Assembly (NCBI RefSeq): GCF_921293095.1
Contig: NC_060257.1
Coordinates: forward strand, 58,874,968 to 58,938,967
Length of the DNA stretch: 64,000 nt
Direction of reading: 5' to 3'
DNA from: Ischnura elegans
Lineage: Eukaryota; Arthropoda; Insecta; Odonata; Coenagrionidae
Numbering within the stretch: position 1 is the stretch's first letter; the number at the start of each line of letters is the position of its first letter. The notes below the pieces were generated by a model, which was not told the DNA's origin, ran no database searches, and saw only the letters and a list, made by a program, of their open reading frames with translations. The position numbers were made by a program, and so were the translations under genes. Below, piece by piece: positions 45,901-54,900 of the stretch.

Positions 45901-48900
45901 GAATCAAATCATATTTCACAATATATAATGCTTTTAATAGTTTCAGTTTATTTACTTAAGTCTAAATATATTTATAATCATGTAACCAATATTGTTTTAA
46001 ATGCTTAAATTCTCGGTCAATATGACCCGACGTGACACATGACATCATCGCGAATATAGCCTGTTCTTTCGGGAAATGCTTCGTTAGATTCATTTCTCAC
46101 TCAAAGTTTCAGTATTCTTACAAGGAGCGCTATCAAGATTCGCTACGTCTAGTACTCTATAGCAGATTTCACCATTAAAAGGCAGTCCAAAATAAATTCT
46201 TCAGGTTTGAGGAACGGGTAAATGATGAGCTCTTCACGGCCTCTACACCGGGTTATTGGCTTAAATTTACCGACGTTTCGGGTAGCGAGCGACAGATATT
46301 ACATGGATTGCAGATAAAATATAATTTCAGACAGTGTATGGCTTCAATATATTTTGAACATCCCGTGAACGTAGCATATGTGGAAAATATGTGGGCTTAT
46401 AATGCCTATTTTACAATTATACATTCCATTTTAATTTATGAATACTTTTTCTTGCATATGTATATTGTTACTTTTAAAGATTCTGTAAAGAAGAGGAATA
46501 TTTTTGCTTGTCTTAAAAAGAACTATTTGTAAAGTTGGCGAAAAAGTCATTATTCACTTGATACAAATAGCCTTAAAGTGGCTTTGGCTTCAACGATATT
46601 TCCGTAATAATTACGCGATATGTGTCCAGTTATTCGATGGTATATGTGCGTGACTTCTATAGTTGTAGCAACAATTTATGCATCAATTTCAAGAGAAAAA
46701 TTTTCGTTTGACGGGATAAAATTGATAAATTGTCATTGTTATGATGCAAAACCGTGGTACACTTCGTCAATAAGCCCAATTGCGTCATCTCTGATTTAAG
46801 AGGTATATTTAGAAAGTAACGGGAACATAAATTATTTAAAAAAAATGTATTTATTCGTCAAAATTAATGCTGTCGCCTTCAAAATAGTCCCCATTTTGAT
46901 ATTCATTAGATTAGATGCTCATACCTATTTCTTTTACTTTTGTCGCTTTTTCATTGGTAGTTGATCTTCGTCACTCTACGGCTCTTCACGGTCATCTTGA
47001 AAACGCTTATATACAACTCGTAAATTCTTATTTTACTCGTTGAAGACTCAACACAGGCCTTTGTTAAAATTTCACACACCATGTTGTACTTTTATTACCG
47101 AACATTCTTTGTTTTCCAATCATTGTTTGACCCATTTATTTAAACAAAGGAAAATCGCCGAGCACACGAAAACATTTCACATTAGGGGCTGCTACAGACA
47201 AAGAAAACTGTGAATACAGATTATAATTTTCATGCTCCAACGCAAGGGGAGTGCATAAGGAGGTCCAATTACATCCCATAAAAGGCTGATTTTTGTTGCC
47301 ACTTCGGTCGCATATTAATCGGCTTTCAAAAATGTCCTTGGCCCTGTGATGAGTGCAATGCGATACACTTTTTTTTCCAATATTCTGCATTGTAATGTTT
47401 GTAATTGCGAGGAATGACATTGAAAAGTTACGAATTTGCTAGATCACATCATGTTGTGCATAAATTTCTGTTAACACCCCTAATTATACCATATATTTCC
47501 CCGTGAAACTCGGATCACTTTGTCTGTCAGCGACGCGAGTGGCGACTTTTGTAAACCCATTTGAATGCGCGGTGGGTAACAACACATTTAGAGGCCGACT
47601 TGAGGATCTTATTTTGCAATATTCGTGCTCCAAGGGAATCCATTTACAAAATTGACAGTCGGACACTCCAAATATTCGAAATTTTAACGTTCCTATTCAT
47701 TTCTGAACACACCCCGAAGAACTTATTTAAAAAAAGATTTAAATTAACACTCTCTTCCCACCACGTTTGTCACCTAAAATAGCGGGCGTGAATGAGTGCG
47801 TGAGTAAACCATCGTGACTTTGGCAAATTTTCATGACTGTTTTATCAGGAGAGAGAGTGCCGGAGAAAAATTTCACGACGGTGAGAAGTGGCAATATATT
47901 ACGGGAAATGCGTCATGATACATGTCTTTATCGTCACCCATTGTAGCGACCATTCCACATATCTTGTTGGCAATGACAATACACTTCAGGGTCACGGCCA
48001 CTCAGAGCAAGTGAAAAATACTCTTATCTTTTTCAAGAAAGGTAAAATGAACGGCATATCGTGAAGTGATTTTTTAAAGCAAAATTCTACTGGAAAGTCA
48101 CACTGTGGTGTAAGAAAAAAATGCCGATTTTCCGTTCGTTAAACTTCGGGAGTGACCTTTTTTTAGATGGCTTAAAAGTTAAATTGAAAGCGGATGGGAA
48201 ATTATTTGATTGACTGAATGCTTGCAGACTTGCTTGCGTTATAAAAAAATCAAATAAAAGAACTTTTAAAATATTCTTTTTCCGAAAACAGCATAAAATA
48301 AACTAAAAAGTAAAAAAATAGTTTTTTTTTTATCCCTCGACTTATTGAAACTGACGAAAGGATACTCATATTAGTTTGCATAACATTTTAATGTCCGTGT
48401 GGTGTGCATGTGGGAATCCTCTTGCATGCTGCAAGCTGGTGAGTGATCACCCCCTGCCAAACATCGTAGAGGTGACTCACGGGGTATCATGGAGATGTAG
48501 ATGGTCCAACCTCCTTGAGTACTCACCCGAGAGTTTGTTCCTGTACATGACGACATCGTTGAAGGTGACGGCCATCTTGACTGCGAACTCGTCCTCTATG
48601 TAGGTGAGGTTGGTGCAGACCCTTGGCCGCAGCCATGGAGGGAGCGGGAACAGGCGACCCGTGCAGCAGCCGCACCGCGAGTTGTCGCATGCGCAGGGCC
48701 TCCTCTCCGACCACCAAGAGCCGAAGGTGCCCTCGGACCCCGCGGCACCAGGCGAACCCTCGTCGACATCGTCCTGCCTGCCTGCTTCCGAAGCATCCCA
48801 GTCGGTGTAGTCCAGCAACTCCAGTGGCTCCACCGTATCTGAGGGTCTGGCCAGGGCAACTGGATGCGAAAGGTAAGATAAAAACATAAGTGCGAAAGTT

Positions 48901-51900
48901 GATCTTGATGCAATGCATCTATATCGATGGCTAAGTTCTAGCAACACGTATCTCAAAAATAGAAAATTTTCAGGAGAGAGAAAAATAAAGATTAATATTT
49001 TTGATTGTAGACTGAAATTAAAAACCAAAAGTTCATAAAACTGAAAAAGAAGCATTCATTTGTAAATAAAGACTTGTTTTTTGGTTGTATTTTATTTTTT
49101 ATTGTTATTACTTACACATAATTAAGATACCTGTCTCAAACCGGCCGAATTTGCGGTACGTGTTGTTAGAACTAAGCCATCGATATACTATCCCTTAAGC
49201 AGCCTCAATGTGCGTATAGCGGTGAGAGTTATGAGACCAGCCGCTGGAAAATAAAAAGTAAAGGCTCTAGGACAGTTTTTGGTCAACTTTTTTCGCGATT
49301 TTATTGTCTATTAGCTACGTTACCTAACATTTACAACCGGTTGTAATCTGCTGAATTTTTCCAGGGCCTCTGCAAACATATCCTGCATTTTTCAACAGTT
49401 ACCCTGGTGTTTTATGGTATGCATTTTTAGTAATTTCTAGTGTGGTTGACTTGATTTTGTATTGAAGTTTTTGCTAACACTATGGTACAAGAGAAGACCT
49501 GGTGGACAACGATGGTTCTATGGACGCTTGTTTAATAATACAAGATATAGCTTACTAATGAATGAAGGGTTGGTTAAATAGAAAGACAAATGTCAGACGT
49601 CATTTTGTATTGAAATTATTGCTAACTCTATGGTACAAGAGAACAACTGGTGGACCACTATGGTTATATGGACGCTTGTTTAATAATACAAAATATGGCT
49701 TATTAATGAAGAAGTTGGTCAAAGGGAACGTCAGGCGTCAAAAGAATTAATGAGTTTTTAAGGTTAGTTTTGATGATATTAGCTGCTTTTTAGCGAGTTT
49801 AGCTGTAACATTCTATGCAAAACCTTTTCTTCTGCTTTTTTCAACTGATGTAAGATAAAAAGATCACACTTCATCGTTCTTATGAGGAAAAACTAGTGAA
49901 ACCAAATTCACATTGAAAAAATACTACTTCAACCGTGTTGAGATTAACGGTGATACATGCTCTGTTAACGTAAATTACGTTTTTAGGCTTCAAGGACTCG
50001 TTTTGTTTCGTGTCCAGCGAAGCGCATCAACATGAATTCACAGCGACATCTAGACGTTCTAGCGACTGACAATAGATTCCACGCTACGCTATCACGTATG
50101 CTCTACTTGTCGCGAAGGGCTGGCTTTTTTTTCCTCCTTCAACCGTGCCGACGGCATTTACTATTCAGTGACGAAGCTTAAGGATAATCGCAGAGAGTAT
50201 GAATATCCAAAATGATTTTTGTGGTTATTTTTTCCTTGGATACGATAATACATTTATGTTTAAAATGAAAGGTAAGTGGACAGTAAGAAAATCTTTGCGA
50301 ATATATAAATTTTTTTTCTTCACCTACTCTGCCATAATATTGATGAAAGTCATTATTGTCTTCTGTTAATAATGCGTAAATTTCCGTCTAAAATAATACT
50401 AATCCTTTCCCCTGGTAGATAAGTATTTTTAACGGAATTGAATCGGCACATTTAATGAGGCGTGCGTCAGTGGGGTAGACATAAATTTCGTGCGGGGTAG
50501 AGTCCAAAATCAGGGGGGAAAATCGTTGAAAAATAGGGCACAAAGTAGAGAGTTTTAAACTAATTTTTAACACTTTTCATAATAGAAAAAACTTAATTTG
50601 TCAAGAAACCTTTTGTACGAGGGTTGCCCAGAAAGTAATGCACCATATTTTTTCTTCGACATTGATTGATCGCACATAATGAGAATTACACACACGAAAG
50701 AATGATGTTTCGGCTACCTACCCTATTTTTTCACGTAATCTCCACCCATTTCTATGGCCATCATCCAACGTGAAGCAAGGGCGTGTATGCCCTGATGGTA
50801 CCAATTCTTCTTCTGATCATGGAGCCATTTCTACACTGCATGATTCAACTTCTCGTCGTCTTCAAAATGTCTTTCACGAATAGTAGCCTTTAATGCCCCA
50901 AGCAAATGGAAGTCTGAGGGAGTCAGATCAGGGCTGTAGAGTGGATGATTTAACACTGTCCAACCCTGTTTTTCCGTGTGTTCAGCAGCCCTCAAACTTG
51001 TGTGTTGCCGAGGGTTATCGTGTTGAATCGACACATCTCCTGGGCTGGTATGCCGCCGAGGTCGCTGGAAGCATCAATTTCCTCTACTGATGGACACATA
51101 TAGCGCAGACTGCCGAGACCTAATGCGTCTTTGTTCGCAAATGGCCAAATCAGCTATCTGCAACATGTCAGGTGTGACAGCCGTGGATAGTGTCCCTGAC
51201 AGCTGCAAATCTTGAATCACCGCGATACCGCCTTTTGATATACTTTTCCTCTGAGCCTAGTGACTAACTGTAATCCTGTTGACAGCAGATGCTCCGTAGA
51301 CTTTGCAAAAACATTTGTTTATATTTCCCACACTTTCTTTCTTTCCAGTGAGAATTTTAAAATGACGGTACGCTGCTAATACATGCATCACTTACAGACG
51401 TCATTTTGAAACGATCCTGCTGCTACGATATCGGTTGGAAGAGTCAAAAAGTTTGCGTGCGCATTCATTGCACTTCAGATAATGCATGCGTAAAGTTTCA
51501 AATGCATACCCTTGTTGTAGGCTGAGAAAAAAATTGTGGTGCATTCCTTTCTGGGTAACAATCGTATTTTTCCCACTAGATGGGTGTTATTTCATCATTT
51601 CTGAATCAGTATGCAAAACGACGTGGATATACCGAGCCCCTGTGACAGTTAACATTCGAAGAGTTTTTTTTGACCTCTTCGATTTTTGAAATGGCTGATA
51701 TTCGAGAACATCGTGCAGTGTTGAAAGTTTGCTCTCTGCTTGGTAAAATTGAGTCGGACACGGTTATCATGTTGTCTACAGCTTATAAAGAACACGCTTT
51801 AAAAATGTGCACGAGTGGTATTCGCACTTCAAACGCGGCAACATCTCGATCGAAGACATTCAACGCCCGGACCGTCATTCCAAGTCCAGAACTGATGAAA

Positions 51901-54900
51901 ATGTGGAAAAATACTCTTACCCTTGTGTACGAAGATATGAGGCGTACTATTGACGGACTAACTGAGAAATCTGGAGTTCATTACAGAAAATTTTAGCTGA
52001 TGATTGGCCATTGAGACGAATCGCGGCGAATTTCATCCCCCGCTTGTTGCTTCCTGATCAAAAGCGGCACGTGTTGCTCATTGCCGTGACTTGAGTTTTT
52101 GGTAAAAGAATTGGATGATACAGCTTCCTCGCCTACCCTTCTCACCAGATCTCGCTCATTTTGAATTCCTTTCGTTCAGCCGGATTTAAATGGTGATGAA
52201 AGGGAAATGTTCTGGCCATTTTACGGAGGTGAAAAGAAGGCGGCGCTGCAAGGCATCGGAAACGACGAGTAGGAAAGGTGTTTCGCGTAGTGGAAAAAAC
52301 GTTTTAACCAATCTATCAGTAAAAATGGTGAGTACGTCGGAAGTGACTAACGTTTGTAAGACAAAAAATTAAATTTTGAATAAAAAAATTGTATCCAGTT
52401 ATCTTCGAGTCTCCCCCTTGTAAATGCATGATTTTTCAATATTTTGTTTTCGTGTATGAAGGAAAGTAATTGTGTTTTTATATTTCGGGGGTGGAGGCGG
52501 GTTCGGACCCCCCTGACCTCCCCAATAAGGAGGAAGTCCGGGGGAACTACACACAAATCTAAATGCCGTCTAAATAAAATTGGAGGAGGTAGTTTTCCGG
52601 CTTGTACACGTCGGCAGCTACGGCCAAATAATATGATCGTTTTCAAGTATCTTTGCGTCCGGCCCAGTCGTGCAAGATCGGAATGTTTCGTGCGGCGTCG
52701 TGGCAGGAGGTGGGACCTGCGAAATTGATAGGGATGAGGGATGGGGAGAGAGAGAGAGGCGGGCGTTGCCGTGTTTCCTCAAAAGACTTCGTCGGTACAT
52801 GGAAACCAAGATAAAATATATCTGGAGGCGCTGTTTGAGTTTTTGGCGTGGTCAAAGTTCCGCCATCTTAGTTTGACAATTTTTGGACTTTTTGGATATT
52901 TTTTCACTTTCTTCATGAAATATCACAGAAAACGCGTAAAACTTTTTTTTTACAAACAGTCATTTCCAATGAAAAACTGAAACTTTTTAAAATACTCCTT
53001 TTCTACAGAAATACAACTTTCTTGCCTGCCTACAATAAAATTTAGGTTTAAAATACAATGCTTTTGCTTCTATAGATCAGGAGGTTCCTCCAGGCTATTG
53101 CTTCCATGATTTTTTTGCTTATTTTTTTTACTGCTACCGGATTATGATTTTTTAATATTATTAAAAAAAAGACTGCTAAAAATGTGCCGCAAAGTAAGGC
53201 AGGTTATCATTATAAATTATTTCTAGTATAATGTGGGAACCTCACCGTATTAATTTTATAGTTAATTATCATTAATTTTGCGACTGAAGTAAATTATTAC
53301 TAATCCTGGTTAACCTATTTCCTATAACTGCAGCCATGTGGCAACACCATACCGTGCTAGGCACAAGGCACTTGATGAAAAATATCGCACTATTTTGTTT
53401 TCAAACTGTTTCTAATACTTTGCTTAGTGTTGTTTTGTTAATCTAATCTTTCTATAACTTGTTATTGACAGATTAAGTCAACAAAATTATCAATGATGTA
53501 ATACTTCTATTTTCCATAGAGCCTGTATAATGGTCGGAAGTATTGATTGTTCTACCTATGTATCAGATATCCTCCAGAATAAGCCTGAAGATACACTAAA
53601 ATGATTATGTAAGGTAGTACGAGTAAGGTAAAACGAGTATCATCATTTTTTGTTTAAGTGAAGTATATATTTTAGCGTAAATCTATATTTTTCGTATTCT
53701 TTGACAAATGTCACCATAATATTGGTATAAAAATAAGAATTTTCTTTTGCAGTTTTTAGGTTTCTAGATGATGTTGCCCGTAAAGTCTCTTTTCTGTTCG
53801 TAATGCGTTGAGGTTCGATTAAAAGGGGGTATTTCGTAATTTTCATGGATACCTATAAAATGTGCCGCGTGTTAAAAATGAATAGCGGGATTTTTATGAT
53901 TCATAGAATTTATTACCCTTTTTATTAAATTACAGTATCTTTTACTTTAATTGCAGCTATAAATGCTGTATAAAATGAAAGGGAATCTCAAAAAAGTTTT
54001 TTTGGCAAAAGTGCCAATGAGCACTCAATTTTTCCCCCGCCATCCATTAGAAAGCGCTTGTAGCAAATATGGCAATTAGTGAACGGTTAACTTTTTGTGT
54101 TCTATAGTTCGCAAAGACGAATCTATAGTTAATGTGCAAAATGAATTCAATATTAAGATCGGTTTGGTGATAATACCTTTCGGAGTTTTATTATTCGTCT
54201 CAGTTACATCGTAAGTCTTCATCCCTGCTTTTGTAAGAGGTGTGTTCAGAAAATGACGGATATTTTTTAATTTCGCGAGCTTGGATAATTCCAATGTCAA
54301 TTTTTAAAATTTTGATATTCATTTCCTATAAGTATGATAAAAATGTCAACTGTATTTTTGTTTACTTTGTGGCAGCCGCTAATTTTAGGCGTGTTTTTAT
54401 GATTTTTTGCGATTTTCGTTTGTTAAAAAAATGGATCAAAGAATTTGTACCAGATTCTCCGTGAACAAATTAAATAGTGTGTGAAAAATTGTGTGAAATT
54501 TTGACCAAGGCATATAGTGACTCTGCTATGAGTTATTTATTGAAGTATTATACTGAATTAGGCAGCCTTCCATGGACTATTTAAAAAGCATTCTGGGAGA
54601 TTCCCCTTCCTTGAAGGACATTCCTCTTCAATTCACCATAAGACCTTCTACCTTTCATTAAATCTAAAAATCCTATTCTCTTCCTTCCTCTCCCTTATTT
54701 ACCTAACAAACTACCCTCAGAAACATTTTTCAATATCCACTCCCCGCTAGGTACTCCTCCCATCCATACCTTCTGTTTCCCCAGTATCTCATCTAAAAGC
54801 CGCCTCTCCTTACCCACCATTCAGCACTTATTTTTATAATGGGGTGGTTTCCAATTATTATTTTATTGAATAAATCGAAATATTATTACTCCTGGAGTAC

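Noticed and set aside
48477-48918. Overlapping frames in five phases around gene D exon 2
   Set aside because: GC-rich DNA leaves several frames open. Only the minus frame with CACDNSRCGCC and NLTYIEDEF matches the paralogues and has proper splice sites.
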